Source: Bacteroidales bacterium
GTDB lineage: Bacteria > Bacteroidota > Bacteroidia > Bacteroidales > JAADGE01
Direction: 5' to 3'
Length of the DNA stretch: 64,000 nt
Assembly (NCBI GenBank): GCA_021108035.1
Contig: JAIORQ010000006.1
Location: 40,987 to 104,986 of the forward strand
The notes under the pieces were generated by a model that worked only from the letters and a program-made list of their open reading frames with translations, did no database searches and was not told the origin of the DNA. How positions within the stretch are numbered: the first letter of the stretch is position 1; every line of letters begins with the position of its first letter. Made by a program: the position numbers and the translations under genes. Below are positions 11,815-20,484 of the stretch, piece by piece.

Positions 11815-12339
11815 TTATTTTTTTTCTTCAAGAGTTTTTAATACTCCCGTAAGAGTATTACCTCCTGATTGTAATGCTGAAAGCACATTTACGACAGGTG
11901 CTTGTAATAAGCTTATTACATCTGCTATTAACTCATTTTTAGATTTAATTGAAGCCAAAGTATCTACTTGATCATTACCAATATAAATATCTTCTTCTAC
12001 AAATGCACCCTTTAAAAGGGGTTTCTCAAGATTATTTTTCTCCCTGAAATCTTTTATAAGTTTAGCAGGTATATTTCCAACTTCTGTAAACATAACAGAA
12101 GTTGTTCCTGTCAGTGCTTCAAACAATTCTGATAAGTCTTTATCAGACTTTTCAATCGCTTTTTTTAATAAGGTATTTTTAGCAACAACTAACTCGACCT
12201 CATTTTTAAAACATTGTCTTCTCAATTCTACAGTATCGCCGGCATTTAAACCTAATGTATCTGTAATATAAATATGAGATGAGCTGTTAATTTGATCAGC
12301 TAATTTGTCGATTACCTGATTTTTTTCTTCACGTGTCAT
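11815..12339 (-). CDS. rplJ: 50S ribosomal protein L10
   Basis: This 174-residue protein anchors the L7/L12 stalk to 23S rRNA. The N-terminus (MTREEKNQVIDKLADQINSS) and the core (ELRRQCFKNEVELVVAKNTL) match the L10 family. The C-terminal helix that holds L7/L12 dimers is present. It sits between rplA (24 bases) and rplL (34 bases) on the minus strand. The space upstream is too short for a large leader, so the autoregulatory L10 leader known from E. coli cannot sit directly before this gene. Confidence 0.98.
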   Translation of the reverse strand: MTREEKNQVIDKLADQINSSSHIYITDTLGLNAGDTVELRRQCFKNEVELVVAKNTLLKKAIEKSDKDLSELFEALTGTTSVMFTEVGNIPAKLIKDFREKNNLEKPLLKGAFVEEDIYIGNDQVDTLASIKSKNELIADVISLLQAPVVNVLSALQSGGNTLTGVLKTLEEKK

Positions 12340-12363
12340 AATCAGATTATTTGAAAATAATTT

Positions 12364-13065
12364 TTACTTATCATCAGTAAATGATTTTTCATCTACTCTG
12401 ATACTCGGACTCATTGTACCGGACATATAGATAGTTTCCATATATCCTCCTTTAGCCGATGCCGGACGTAATTTTAAAATAGTTTTTAAGAATTCTTTTG
12501 CATTATCTGCAATTTGCGAAGCATCAAAAGAAACTTTTCCGACAGACGAATGAATAATTCCATATTTATCTACTTTAAAGTCTATTTTACCTTGCTTCAA
12601 TTCTTTAACCGTTTTTTCGATATCCATAGTAACTGTTCCTATCTTTGGGTTAGGCATAAGTCCTCTGGGACCTAATATACGTCCTAAAGGTCCTACTTTG
12701 CCCATAACAGAAGGCGTAGCTACTATAACATCAATATCCGTCCAACCGCCTTTTATCTTGTCGACATATTCATCTAATCCTACAAAATCAGCACCTCCTG
12801 ATTTTGCTTCTTCTTCTTTGTCAGGTGTACACAGAACCAATACTTTTACATCTTTCCCGGTACCGTGAGGAAGAGAAACTGTTCCTCTTACCATTTGGTC
12901 GGCTTTTCTTGGATCAACACCTAATTTTACATTAATATCAACAGATGAATCAAATTTAGTATAAGAAATTTCTTTTACTAAAGCTGCAGCTTCGGTCAAT
13001 GAGTACTTTTTACCTTTTTCAACTTTTTCTAAAGCTGACTTTGCATTTTTTGTAATTCTTGCCAT
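12364..13065 (-). CDS. rplA: 50S ribosomal protein L1
   Basis: This 233-residue protein forms the L1 stalk of the large subunit, which helps deacylated tRNA leave the E site. Recognisable blocks are [20 protein letters not shown], the [20 protein letters not shown] segment and the C-terminal [20 protein letters not shown]. The length matches the family. It follows rplK by 27 bases. In many bacteria L1 represses the rplKA messenger by binding its leader; no such site was recognised here. Confidence 0.98.
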   Translation of the reverse strand: MARITKNAKSALEKVEKGKKYSLTEAAALVKEISYTKFDSSVDINVKLGVDPRKADQMVRGTVSLPHGTGKDVKVLVLCTPDKEEEAKSGGADFVGLDEYVDKIKGGWTDIDVIVATPSVMGKVGPLGRILGPRGLMPNPKIGTVTMDIEKTVKELKQGKIDFKVDKYGIIHSSVGKVSFDASQIADNAKEFLKTILKLRPASAKGGYMETIYMSGTMSPSIRVDEKSFTDDK

Positions 13066-13092
13066 TTGTTTGGATGATTTAATAATTCATCT

Positions 13093-13530
13093 TTAACCGG
13101 GGAATTCACCTTTTACGATAATTCCCATACTTCTCGCTGTTCCTGCAATCATTTTCATTGCTGATTCAACTTTAAAGGCATTTAAATCTGCCATTTTATC
13201 CTCAGCAATTTTTTTGACTTGATCCCAAGTTACAGAAGCTACTTTATCTCTGTTAGGTTCACCTGAACCCGACTTGATTTTAGCAGCTTGCAATAATTGG
13301 ACAGCAGCCGGAGAAGTTTTTGTTACAAATTCAAAAGACTTGTCTTTGTAAACCGAAATCTCAACAGGTATCACTTGTCCTGCTTTATCTTGTGTACGGG
13401 CATTAAACTGCTTACAGAATTCCATAATGTTAACGCCTGCTGCACCAAGAGCCGGACCTACCGGTGGAGACGGGTTTGCAGCACCGCCCCTGATTTGTAA
13501 CTTAACAACTTTTGTTACTTCTTTAGCCAT
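13093..13530 (-). CDS. rplK: 50S ribosomal protein L11
   Basis: This 145-residue protein binds the GTPase-associated region of 23S rRNA. The N-terminal proline-rich [18 protein letters not shown] and the C-terminal AGTARSMGI are typical. The length is standard. It lies 58 bases after nusG on the minus strand, and rplA follows. The start codon is preceded by a purine stretch (AAAGAAAG in the messenger), which supports 13530 as the start. Confidence 0.98.
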   Translation of the reverse strand: MAKEVTKVVKLQIRGGAANPSPPVGPALGAAGVNIMEFCKQFNARTQDKAGQVIPVEISVYKDKSFEFVTKTSPAAVQLLQAAKIKSGSGEPNRDKVASVTWDQVKKIAEDKMADLNAFKVESAMKMIAGTARSMGIIVKGEFPG

Positions 13531-13588
13531 TTTCTTTCTTTTTGAAAGTGTTTAAAACGTGGAAGCATTTATAAAATAAACGTAACAG

Positions 13589-14146
13589 CTATCCTTTTTC
13601 AACTTGCATAAAACTTAATTCAAGAGGAGTTTTTCGTCCGAAAATCTTAACCATAACTTTAAGCTTTTTCTTTTCTTCGTTTACCTCTTCAATAACTCCT
13701 GTAAAACCGTTAAAGGGTCCGTCAGTAACTTTAACATTTTCTCCGACAAAATAAGGAATAGATATTGATTCTTGACTTTCTGTCAATTCATCAACTTTAC
13801 CTAACATCCTGTTAACTTCGCTTGGTCTTAAAGGAACCGGATCACCTCCTTTTGTTTCGCTTAAAAAACTAATAACATTCGGAACACCTTTAAGAATATG
13901 TGGTATCTCACCTACCAATATTGCCTCAACAAAAACATATCCGGGAAAATAGTTTCTTTCTCTACTAATCTTCTTCCCGTTTCTTACTTGATATACTTTT
14001 TCTGTTGGTATGACAACCTGAATTATAAAATCTTCAAGTTTTAATCGAGCAATTTCACTTTCAATATAGGTTTTTACTTTTTTCTCTTTACCTCCTATTG
14101 CTCTCAGAACATACCATTGTGCCTTATTATTTATAGTTTCACTCAT
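13589..14146 (-). CDS. nusG: Transcription termination/antitermination protein NusG
   Basis: This 185-residue elongation factor binds the RNA polymerase clamp. The N-terminal NGN domain shows [15 protein letters not shown] and PGYVFVEA. The C-terminal KOW domain (about residues 130-185) shows [20 protein letters not shown] and ends in [10 protein letters not shown]. The KOW part is the contact for Rho or ribosomal protein S10 in other bacteria. It starts only 6 bases after secE, so the two are surely co-transcribed. The length is typical. Confidence 0.98.
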   Translation of the reverse strand: MSETINNKAQWYVLRAIGGKEKKVKTYIESEIARLKLEDFIIQVVIPTEKVYQVRNGKKISRERNYFPGYVFVEAILVGEIPHILKGVPNVISFLSETKGGDPVPLRPSEVNRMLGKVDELTESQESISIPYFVGENVKVTDGPFNGFTGVIEEVNEEKKKLKVMVKIFGRKTPLELSFMQVEKG

Positions 14147-14152
14147 ATCTTT

Positions 14153-14341
14153 CTATACAAACTTATATATATTTTCCATTAAGAAACTGAAAAAGATATC
14201 CATCAGATATATCATCATTGCAATAATAAATGATGCTATCATTACAACAATTGCACTATTCTGCAATTCTGACCAAGCGGGCCAAGTTACTTTGTTTACG
14301 AGTTCATTATATGACTCCTTTACATAACCTTTAATTTTCAT
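14153..14341 (-). CDS. secE: Preprotein translocase subunit SecE
   Basis: This 62-residue, single-helix SecE is the short bacterial form that clamps the SecY channel in the inner membrane. It has the amphipathic region KESYNELVNKVTWPAWSELQ (with the conserved V-T-W-P) followed by one transmembrane helix, SAIVVMIASFIIAMMIYLMD. It lies between tRNA-Trp and nusG on the minus strand, the standard position in Bacteroidota. Confidence 0.97.
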   Translation of the reverse strand: MKIKGYVKESYNELVNKVTWPAWSELQNSAIVVMIASFIIAMMIYLMDIFFSFLMENIYKFV

Positions 14342-14355
14342 AACTGAAATTTAAG

Positions 14356-14428
14356 CACGGGAGGAGAGACTCGAACTCCCGGCACTCGGTTTTGGAGACC
14401 GATGCTCTACCAACTGAGCTACTCCCGT
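14356..14428 (-). tRNA. tRNA-Trp (CCA)
   Basis: The 73-base minus-strand cloverleaf has acceptor arms ACGGGAG/CTCCCGT and the D-arm GCTC-AGTTGGTA-GAGC. The anticodon stem TCGGT/ACCGA holds loop CTCCAAA, giving anticodon CCA. The T-arm loop is TTCGAGT and the discriminator base is G. The 3' CCA is not encoded. It lies between tuf and secE, as in many Bacteroidota. Confidence 0.96.
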
Positions 14429-14492
14429 TTGTTATACAAATTAATTCGGCAGTCTGAAAAACTGCCGAATTAATATTAAATCTAATCAGCAA

Positions 14493-15680
14493 TTATTTAA
14501 CTACCTCAACTACTTGACCGGCACCAACTGTCCTACCGCCTTCGCGAATAGCAAAAGTTAAACCTTTATCAAGAGCAACAGGATATATCAAACTTACTTC
14601 AATAGTTACATTATCACCGGGCATTACCATTTCTGTTCCTTCCGGCAACATAATTTCACCTGTTACATCCAGAGTTCTTAAATAAAATTGAGGTCTGTAG
14701 TTATTATGGAACGGTGTATGACGTCCGCCTTCTTCTTTTTTCAATACATAAACCTCAGCTTTAAATTTTGTATGAGGCTCAACTGAGTTTGGTTTACAGA
14801 TAACCATTCCTCTTGAAATTTCTTCTTTCTTAACACCTCTAAGAAGTAAACCGACATTATCACCTGCTTGACCGTCATCAAGAATTTTACGGAACATTTC
14901 AACACCTGTTACAACGGATTTCATTTTTTCAGCACCAAGACCGATAATTTGAACTTCATCTCCTGTGTGAATAAGACCGGCTTCAATTCTTCCGGTTGCA
15001 ACTGTACCTCTACCTGTAATTGAGAATACATCTTCAACAGGCATTAAGAAGTCTTTATCTACATCTCTGGGAGGAAGCGGAATCCATGTATCAACAGCAT
15101 CCATAAGCTCCATTACTTTATCTTCCCACTTTTCTTCACCATTTAATGCTCCAAGTGCAGAACCAAGAATAACAGGCGTATTATCACCGTCATATTTATA
15201 GAATTCAAGAAGCTCTCTCATTTCCATTTCAACTAACTCAAGAAGTTCGTCATCGTCAACCATATCAATTTTATTGATAAATACAACGAGTTGAGGAACA
15301 TTAACTTGACGAGCTAAAAGTATATGTTCGCGAGTTTGAGGCATAGGACCGTCAGTACCTGCAACAACGATAATTGCACCGTCCATTTGAGCAGCACCTG
15401 TTACCATATTCTTAACATAGTCAGCATGTCCCGGACAGTCAACGTGTGCATAATGTCTTTTATCAGTTTCATATTCTACATGAGCAGTATTAATTGTAAT
15501 ACCTCTTTCTTTTTCTTCAGGAGCATTATCAATTGAATCAAAATCTTTGATTTCACATAACCCTTTTTTACTGAGTACCATAGTAATAGCAGCAGTTAAA
15601 GTAGTTTTTCCGTGGTCAACGTGACCAATTGTACCAATATTTACGTGTGGTTTCGTCCTGTCAAATTTTTCTTTAGCCAT
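14493..15680 (-). CDS. tuf: Elongation factor Tu
   Basis: This 395-residue GTPase delivers aminoacyl-tRNA to the ribosome. The P-loop [10 protein letters not shown] begins at residue 19. The G2/G3 region shows [18 protein letters not shown] and [12 protein letters not shown], followed by NKIDMVDD. Domains 2 and 3 follow, ending in [15 protein letters not shown]. It sits inside the operon between four upstream tRNA genes and tRNA-Trp, all on the minus strand, which couples the factor to several of its tRNA cargos. No second copy is in the window. Confidence 0.99.
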   Translation of the reverse strand: MAKEKFDRTKPHVNIGTIGHVDHGKTTLTAAITMVLSKKGLCEIKDFDSIDNAPEEKERGITINTAHVEYETDKRHYAHVDCPGHADYVKNMVTGAAQMDGAIIVVAGTDGPMPQTREHILLARQVNVPQLVVFINKIDMVDDDELLELVEMEMRELLEFYKYDGDNTPVILGSALGALNGEEKWEDKVMELMDAVDTWIPLPPRDVDKDFLMPVEDVFSITGRGTVATGRIEAGLIHTGDEVQIIGLGAEKMKSVVTGVEMFRKILDDGQAGDNVGLLLRGVKKEEISRGMVICKPNSVEPHTKFKAEVYVLKKEEGGRHTPFHNNYRPQFYLRTLDVTGEIMLPEGTEMVMPGDNVTIEVSLIYPVALDKGLTFAIREGGRTVGAGQVVEVVK

Positions 15681-15733
15681 GATTAAATTATTTTAATATA
15701 AAGTGAATGAAAAAATTCTTTCACAAAAAAATG

Positions 15734-15805
15734 AGCCGATGATGAGAATTGAACTCATGACCTCTTCCTTACCAAGGAAACGCTCTACCCCTGAGCTACA
15801 TCGGC
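15734..15805 (-). tRNA. tRNA-Thr (GGT)
   Basis: The 72-base minus-strand cloverleaf has acceptor GCCGATG/CATCGGC and D-arm GCTC-AGGGGTA-GAGC. The anticodon stem TTTCC/GGAAG holds loop TTGGTAA, giving anticodon GGT. The T-arm is ATGAG-TTCAATT-CTCAT and the discriminator is U. CCA is not encoded. It is the last of four tRNAs before tuf. Confidence 0.95.
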
Positions 15806-15816
15806 TTTCAAAAAAG

Positions 15817-15889
15817 AGCGGAAGACGAGGCTCGAACCCGCGACCTGCAGCTTGGAAGGCTGCCGCTCTACCAACTGAGCTACTCCCGC
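15817..15889 (-). tRNA. tRNA-Gly (TCC)
   Basis: The 73-base minus-strand cloverleaf has acceptor GCGGGAG/CTTCCGC with one wobble pair and D-arm GCTC-AGTTGGTA-GAGC. The anticodon stem GCAGC/GCTGC holds loop CTTCCAA, giving anticodon TCC. The T-loop is TTCGAGC. It lies 11 bases upstream of tRNA-Thr(GGT) in the same transcript. Confidence 0.95.
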
Positions 15890-15915
15890 TTTTTTAAAAT
15901 CTCTTTTTTGATTTG

Positions 15916-15997
15916 TGGGGGGAGGAGGATTCGAACCTCCGAAGGCTATGCCAACAGATTTACAGTCTGCCCCGTTTGACCGCTCCGGAATCCCCCC
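15916..15997 (-). tRNA. tRNA-Tyr (GTA)
   Basis: The 82-base minus-strand tRNA has a long variable arm, as expected for bacterial tRNA-Tyr. The acceptor is GGGGGGA/TCCCCCC. The anticodon loop reads CTGTAAA, giving anticodon GTA. The T-arm is GGAGG-TTCGAAT-CCTCC and the discriminator is A. It belongs to the tRNA cluster ahead of tuf. Confidence 0.95.
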
Positions 15998-16013
15998 TAT
16001 TATCAAAAAAAAG

Positions 16014-16087
16014 AGCCGATAGACGGATTCGAACCGCCGACCGGCTGATTACAAATCAGCTGCTCTGGCCAACTGAGCTATATCGGC
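16014..16087 (-). tRNA. tRNA-Thr (TGT)
   Basis: The 74-base minus-strand cloverleaf has acceptor GCCGATA/TATCGGC and D-arm GCTC-AGTTGGCCA-GAGC. The anticodon stem GCTGA/TCAGC holds loop TTTGTAA, giving anticodon TGT. The T-arm is GGCGG-TTCGAAT-CCGTC and the discriminator is U. It is the first gene of the tRNA-tuf-rpoBC transcript. Confidence 0.95.
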
Positions 16088-16158
16088 AACACTTAATTTA
16101 GAGATAAACTATTTCCTTAAAGAACTATCATGATTTTTACGTCTCAAAAATCGGGTTG

Positions 16159-16189
16159 CAAATGTATAAAATTAAAATTTACTAAACAA
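16159..16189 (-). promoter_or_regulatory. Bacteroidota-type promoter for the tRNA-tuf-secE-rplK-rpoBC block
   Basis: On the minus strand a TTG (16187-16189) is followed after 20 bases by TACATTTG (16159-16166). This fits the Bacteroidota -33/-7 consensus of TTG and TAnnTTTG. It lies about 70 bases before tRNA-Thr(TGT) and directly after hpf, so hpf and the tRNA block are probably separate units. Confidence 0.65.
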
Positions 16190-16218
16190 AATGTTTTTTA
16201 AAGTTTTTTATCTTTTTA

Positions 16219-16521
16219 TTAAGGTCTCATTTTGCTTTTATATTTCTTAACTTGTTTTTCTAATGCATCTACTGTCAAATCAACAGCTTCTTCAAAAGAT
16301 GTTGCTTCTTTTTCTGCAAATAAATCATTACCGGGTATTTCAATTTTAATTTTTGCTTCTTTGTTATCAGTAAATTTCTTTTTTGATCTATTAAAATTCA
16401 AAACGACTTCGGATCGGATAATTCCGTCAAAATATTTATCTAATTTATTTACTTTACCATTAACAAACTCTATTAATTTTTTGTCTGCATCGAAATTTGT
16501 TACTTTTACGTTTATATCCAT
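16219..16521 (-). CDS. hpf: Ribosome hibernation promoting factor, short form
   Basis: This 100-residue protein of the HPF/RaiA family binds the 30S decoding region and silences ribosomes in slow growth. The beta-alpha-beta-beta-beta-alpha pattern fits, with FVNGKVNKLDKYFDGI near the N-terminus and ATSFEEAVDLTVDALEKQVKK at the C-terminus. It lacks the ~80-residue tail of long HPF. Its start lies 2 bases past the xerC-like stop, so the two are one operon. An adjacent hpf and xerC-like pair ahead of tuf is familiar from other Bacteroidota. Confidence 0.9.
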   Translation of the reverse strand: MDINVKVTNFDADKKLIEFVNGKVNKLDKYFDGIIRSEVVLNFNRSKKKFTDNKEAKIKIEIPGNDLFAEKEATSFEEAVDLTVDALEKQVKKYKSKMRP

Positions 16522-16523
16522 AG

Positions 16524-17420
16524 TTATTTATTTTTTTTTGCTCTGGGATGAGCTTGTTTATATATTTTGTTTAACTTCTCAAATGTATTGTGTGTGTATA
16601 TTTGTGTAGCAGATAAATTTGCGTGTCCTAATAACTCTTTAACTGCATTGATGTCTGCTCCGTTATTTAATAGATGTGTAGCAAAAGTATGTCTCAAAAT
16701 ATGAGGGCTTTTTTTCTTAACAGATGAAAAAAATGAAATATATTTGTTTACAACCCTGTAAACCAGTTTCGGATAAATTTGTTTTCCTGAATTTGTCAAC
16801 AACAAATGCTCTGAATCGGTATATATTTCTTCTTTTTTTATTAAATATTCTTTCAATAGATTATTTAACGTTTTAGGATAAGGTATTATTCTTTGTTTAT
16901 TTCTTTTACCTGTAACTTTTATTGTATTATAAACAAAATCAAGGTCTTTTATTCTTAATCCAATGAGTTCTGCTCTTCTGATACCTGTGCAATATAACAG
17001 TTCGATAATCAACCTGTCTCTGATGCCTTCAAAATCGTCAGAAAAAATATCTGAATCAAGCAAAAGATTTATATTATCATTACTGATAAATTCAGGAATA
17101 TTTTGTTTTGTTTTCGGCCGGATTATTTTTGATACAGGATTATTTTGTATTAAACCCTCTCTGATTAAAAAATTATAATAAGTTTTTAATGAAGACAATT
17201 TACGGTTTATTGTTCTTGAAGATATATTATCAGAAGAAAGCACAGCAATCCATTTTCTTAATACTTTATAATCAGATACTATTTCATCTTCAGATAAAAT
17301 AAATTTATTTTCTGTACAAAAGTATTGAAATTGTTCAATATCGCAGGCATAGGAATTAATTGTATGGAGTGAATATTTTTTTTGGAATTCCAAATATTTC
17401 AAGAATTTCTTCCTATGCAT
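16524..17420 (-). CDS. xerC: Tyrosine recombinase, XerC/XerD family
   Basis: This 298-residue protein has the size and layout of the Xer recombinases that resolve chromosome dimers at dif. The N-terminal SAM-like DNA-binding domain spans about residues 1-90. The catalytic set is complete: R148 (in TGIRRAE), K172, H240 and R243 (HILRHTFATHL), H266 (LLGHANLS) and nucleophile Y275 (QIYTH). It is encoded with hpf and lies near rpsU, the usual place of the housekeeping Xer gene in Bacteroidota. XerC versus XerD is not certain from sequence, and no dif-like site was found in the window. Confidence 0.88.
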   Translation of the reverse strand: MHRKKFLKYLEFQKKYSLHTINSYACDIEQFQYFCTENKFILSEDEIVSDYKVLRKWIAVLSSDNISSRTINRKLSSLKTYYNFLIREGLIQNNPVSKIIRPKTKQNIPEFISNDNINLLLDSDIFSDDFEGIRDRLIIELLYCTGIRRAELIGLRIKDLDFVYNTIKVTGKRNKQRIIPYPKTLNNLLKEYLIKKEEIYTDSEHLLLTNSGKQIYPKLVYRVVNKYISFFSSVKKKSPHILRHTFATHLLNNGADINAVKELLGHANLSATQIYTHNTFEKLNKIYKQAHPRAKKNK

Positions 17421-17549
17421 TAATCCAAACTTAAATATAATTTGAATGAAATAACTGTAAATTTAATAAAATGCAGAACGAAAAACAAATATATAAACCT
17501 AAAAATACCGATTATTTACTTCGATAAACATCAATCTTTTATATCTAAA

Positions 17550-17580
17550 ACTTTTCCGAAGATATCTTCTTCGGAAAAGT
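17550..17580 (-). terminator. Intrinsic terminator after rpsU
   Basis: Perfect 12-base arms ACTTTTCCGAAG (17550-17561) and CTTCGGAAAAGT (17569-17580) with a 7-base loop lie 20 bases past the rpsU stop. In the transcript the stem is followed by a short U-stretch (TTTAGAT). Confidence 0.8.
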
Positions 17581-17600
17581 AAAATAAAGATCAAATAATA

Positions 17601-17795
17601 CTATTCGTTTTCTTCTCTTCTGAGTTGCTCAACATACTTAGCTTTAATAAGTTGTTGGCGTTTTATGACAGAGGGTTTCAGATATGCTTTTCTTGTTCTA
17701 ATCTCTTTAATGACACCTGTTCTGTCAGTTTTTCTCTTTAATCTTTTCAAAGCTCTTTCGATGCTTTCTCCTTCTTTAACGGGTATTTTGATCAT
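17601..17795 (-). CDS. rpsU: 30S ribosomal protein S21
   Basis: The real protein is 64 residues, starting at the ATG at 17793-17795 (MIKIPVKEGESIERALKRLK). The frame is open for 30 more codons upstream, but those encode a hydrophobic stretch unlike any S21. An AAGGAG ribosome-binding sequence precedes the chosen start, and a promoter -7 box lies at 17837-17844, inside the spurious extension. S21 helps 30S initiation at the anti-Shine-Dalgarno end of 16S rRNA. The gene is monocistronic, with its own terminator. Confidence 0.95.
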   Translation of the reverse strand: MIKIPVKEGESIERALKRLKRKTDRTGVIKEIRTRKAYLKPSVIKRQQLIKAKYVEQLRREENE

Positions 17796-17836
17796 AAAAA
17801 ACTCCTTTTTTAAATAGTAGAAAAAAATTTGAACGG

Positions 17837-17844
17837 CAAAAGTA
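17837..17844 (-). promoter_or_regulatory. Promoter -7 box for rpsU
   Basis: The minus strand reads TACTTTTG, an exact TAnnTTTG match about 42 bases before the rpsU ATG. The -33 position is T-rich without the consensus G. It supports the internal start of rpsU. Confidence 0.5.
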
Positions 17845-17900
17845 GTAATTAGTATAAATATAAAAAAATTATTTGTAAAAAACAACTATTTTAATATAAA

Positions 17901-19046
17901 TTATTGTAAAATTTTTCTGGAAATAACAAGTTTTTGTATTTCAGATGTCCCTTCTCCTATTTGTAACAGTCTTTGGTCTCTGTAAAATCTTTCAATCGGA
18001 TAATCTTTCATTAAACCGTAACCTCCGTGAATTTGAACAGCATCATCCGCTACTTCTTTTGCAATCTCAGAGCAATATAATTTTGACATAGCTGCTTCTA
18101 AACCAAAAGGTTTATTATTGTCTTTCAACCAACATGCTTTATATAATAAATTTCTTGCTAACTCAACTTTTGTAGCCATATCAGCCAATCTGAAAGAAAT
18201 TGCTTGAAATTTGTGAATCGGTCTTCCAAACTGGTGTCTTTCTTTTGAATATTGAACAGCCATTTCAAAAGCACCTTGAGCTAAACCCAATCCCATTGCT
18301 GCAATGGATAATCTTCCGTTATCTAATGTGCTGAGCATAATTTTTGAACCTTCCCCTTTACTTCCCAAAATGTTTTCTTCAGGGACTTTACAATTATCAA
18401 AATACAATTCAGCTGTATCTGATGCTCTCCACATCATTTTATCATGCATTGGAATTTGTTCAAATCCTTTGGTACCTCTTTCGACTAATATTGTAGTAAA
18501 TATTTTTTTGTTTTCTTTAACTTCTGATACAGCTTGTACGGTTGCTCCTGCTGCTAATTCAGAAGCACCGTTAGTAATAAATATCTTTGAACCATTTATT
18601 ATCCATTCTCCTGCGGATAACTTTGCGGTAGTTTTTGTTGCTCTGGAATCTGAACCGGCATCAGGTTCTGTTAATCCGAATGCCCACAGGTTTTCTCCGT
18701 TGCATAATTTTGGTAAATATTTTTGTTTTTGTTCTTCTGTTCCGAAATAATATATGGGGCCAATTCCCAAAGAATTATGGGCAGCGAGTGTTGCTGCTTG
18801 GGAACTGTCAACTCTTGCTAATTCTTCTACGGCAATTATGTATGACAGTGTATCAAGATCTTGTCCGCCGTATTTTTCCGGCAGACACATTCCGAAAAGT
18901 CCCAATTCTCCCATTTTTTTTGTAAGATCAATTGAAAATTCTCCTTTTTCATCTAATTCTTTTGCTGCGGGTTTTATTTCTCTTTCTGCAAAATCTTTTA
19001 CTGTTTGTCTTATTAATTTTTGTTCTTCTGAAAGGTCAAAATTCAT
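17901..19046 (-). CDS. Acyl-CoA dehydrogenase, short/medium-chain type
   Basis: This 381-residue FAD enzyme desaturates acyl-CoA at the alpha-beta bond. Signature motifs are WAFGLTEPDAGSDSRATKT (flavin and substrate contact) and the C-terminal QIHGGYGLMKDYPIERFYRD with IGEGTSEIQ. The catalytic glutamate of butyryl-CoA dehydrogenase-like enzymes is expected in that last motif and is present. It would feed electrons to ETF in fatty-acid or amino-acid breakdown. The nearby icmF fits short-chain acyl-CoA metabolism, though the two are not in one operon. The chain-length preference is not resolved. Confidence 0.93.
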   Translation of the reverse strand: MNFDLSEEQKLIRQTVKDFAEREIKPAAKELDEKGEFSIDLTKKMGELGLFGMCLPEKYGGQDLDTLSYIIAVEELARVDSSQAATLAAHNSLGIGPIYYFGTEEQKQKYLPKLCNGENLWAFGLTEPDAGSDSRATKTTAKLSAGEWIINGSKIFITNGASELAAGATVQAVSEVKENKKIFTTILVERGTKGFEQIPMHDKMMWRASDTAELYFDNCKVPEENILGSKGEGSKIMLSTLDNGRLSIAAMGLGLAQGAFEMAVQYSKERHQFGRPIHKFQAISFRLADMATKVELARNLLYKACWLKDNNKPFGLEAAMSKLYCSEIAKEVADDAVQIHGGYGLMKDYPIERFYRDQRLLQIGEGTSEIQKLVISRKILQ

Positions 19047-19226
19047 TTTATAATATTTAATTCAGATTATTAATAAATTTAAAGCTGATATTACAAACCA
19101 ATGTGTAAATTTAATAAAATTAAACAAAATAAAGCAATATAATAAATGCAATAATATTAATAATTGTTGTTTTTATAATTCAGTTTTAATAAATTTCAAA
19201 TTTCACCGGATAATAATATCATAGAT

Positions 19227-20405
19227 TTATTTTACTTTTAAATAAGGGCTAATCTTATTATATAAACTTTTTGAAACAATATTCATACTAACTATATCAT
19301 TAAGTTGCTTAAAAGAACCGTTTTTATTTCTGTATTCAAGAATTTTTTTTGCTTCTTCGTAAGAAATATACGGATGCCTGCCGAGTTCAGATACTTCAGC
19401 AAAATTTATGTTTATTTTTTCTAATTTTGATTTATCTATAATAATATCATCTGCAACTTTTACGTAATATTCTTTTTTCATTCCGTAAACTTCGAGAAGT
19501 TGCTCTTTCTTGTAATAACCACCGAGCAAATTTCTGTATTTTACAATTCGTGTTGCATTATATTGCCAAAACTTGCCGAGTTCTTTCATTTCTTCTGCTG
19601 ATAAGTTATTTATATCAACTTTTGAATTAGATTTGATTTCTTTTTCAGGGCTTTCAGTTTTATCTTTTTTTTCAGGCAACTTTATATAATCCTTAATTCT
19701 TTCATATTGAAAATCTTGTATACCGTAAATCTTTTTAATGTCTTCTTTTTTGTAGAATTTGCCTCCTTTGTTCAAATAATTCCTAATTATCGCTGTTTGT
19801 TTTTGTGAAAAGCCGAGTTTTTGCCATTCAGTATCGGAAATTTCATTTGGGTTAAATTCAAAATATTGCTCTACATCCGGAATTTTGTATTCTGACTTAT
19901 CTCTTTTAGAAGTTTTATCATAACTCTTATAATCAACATTTTGGGCGTAGGTCTTCTTTTCGGGCAAATCAATATACGGATATAATTTTTGACATTGAGT
20001 TTCCGAAATTCCGTAAATTCTTTTAAAATCATTTTTGTATATAAACTTTCCGCCTTTGCTTTGCCAGTTATTAATTGTTTTAATTTGTTTATCTGACAAG
20101 CCGAGAAGTTTCCAGTCTTTTTTTGAAGTATTATTCGGATTGAAAGAAAATAATTGAAGTGTATCATACTTTTTATCGTAGTATGAATTTTTATTGTATT
20201 TTTCTTCTTTGGGAGTTAATGATTTTTCAAATTCTGCAATTTCTTTTTCAAATTTTGAAAAATTGCAATCTTCCTTTTTTGTAAAAATATCTGAATAAAT
20301 ATTTACAAAAATTGCAAAAATTATCACAAAAATTAAAACCAGTATTCCGTCTCTTTCTCCTTTGGTAAATATAAAATATTCCTTTAACTGTTCTTTTCTT
20401 GACAT
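19227..20405 (-). CDS. Membrane-anchored helix-hairpin-helix repeat protein (ComEA-like)
   Basis: This 392-residue protein has one N-terminal membrane helix (about residues 18-38, ILVLIFVIIFAIFVNIY) and then four ComEA-like helix-hairpin-helix repeats. The first two units share the pattern FNPN...W..LG.S.KQ...I.N...KGGKF..K.D...IYGI. The third and fourth (IVKYRNLLGGYY and ILEYRNKNGSF) are closer to canonical ComEA. Short charged linkers separate them. HhH units bind DNA backbone, so a membrane-tethered DNA-binding or uptake-related role is plausible but inferred. No competence genes are nearby. Families of this layout are common and uncharacterised in Bacteroidota. Confidence 0.8.
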   Translation of the reverse strand: MSRKEQLKEYFIFTKGERDGILVLIFVIIFAIFVNIYSDIFTKKEDCNFSKFEKEIAEFEKSLTPKEEKYNKNSYYDKKYDTLQLFSFNPNNTSKKDWKLLGLSDKQIKTINNWQSKGGKFIYKNDFKRIYGISETQCQKLYPYIDLPEKKTYAQNVDYKSYDKTSKRDKSEYKIPDVEQYFEFNPNEISDTEWQKLGFSQKQTAIIRNYLNKGGKFYKKEDIKKIYGIQDFQYERIKDYIKLPEKKDKTESPEKEIKSNSKVDINNLSAEEMKELGKFWQYNATRIVKYRNLLGGYYKKEQLLEVYGMKKEYYVKVADDIIIDKSKLEKININFAEVSELGRHPYISYEEAKKILEYRNKNGSFKQLNDIVSMNIVSKSLYNKISPYLKVK

Positions 20406-20484
20406 GTTTTTTATGAACTGTTTTTGACATTTCTATGCTCTTCGTACGCCGGAATGTCTTGCTGTTCCGGAAAGTTTTGCCAAC

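Noticed and set aside
15703..16101. Small open frames across the tRNA cluster
   Set aside because: They are read through tRNA genes on both strands and do not represent proteins.
16132..16152. GATTTTT/AAAAATC fold-back before the first tRNA as a regulatory leader
   Set aside because: The seven-pair AT stem is too weak and too common in this base composition to claim.
17796..17885. N-terminal extension of ribosomal protein S21 by 30 codons
   Set aside because: It encodes a hydrophobic stretch unlike S21, lies upstream of a good AAGGAG site and spans the promoter -7 box.
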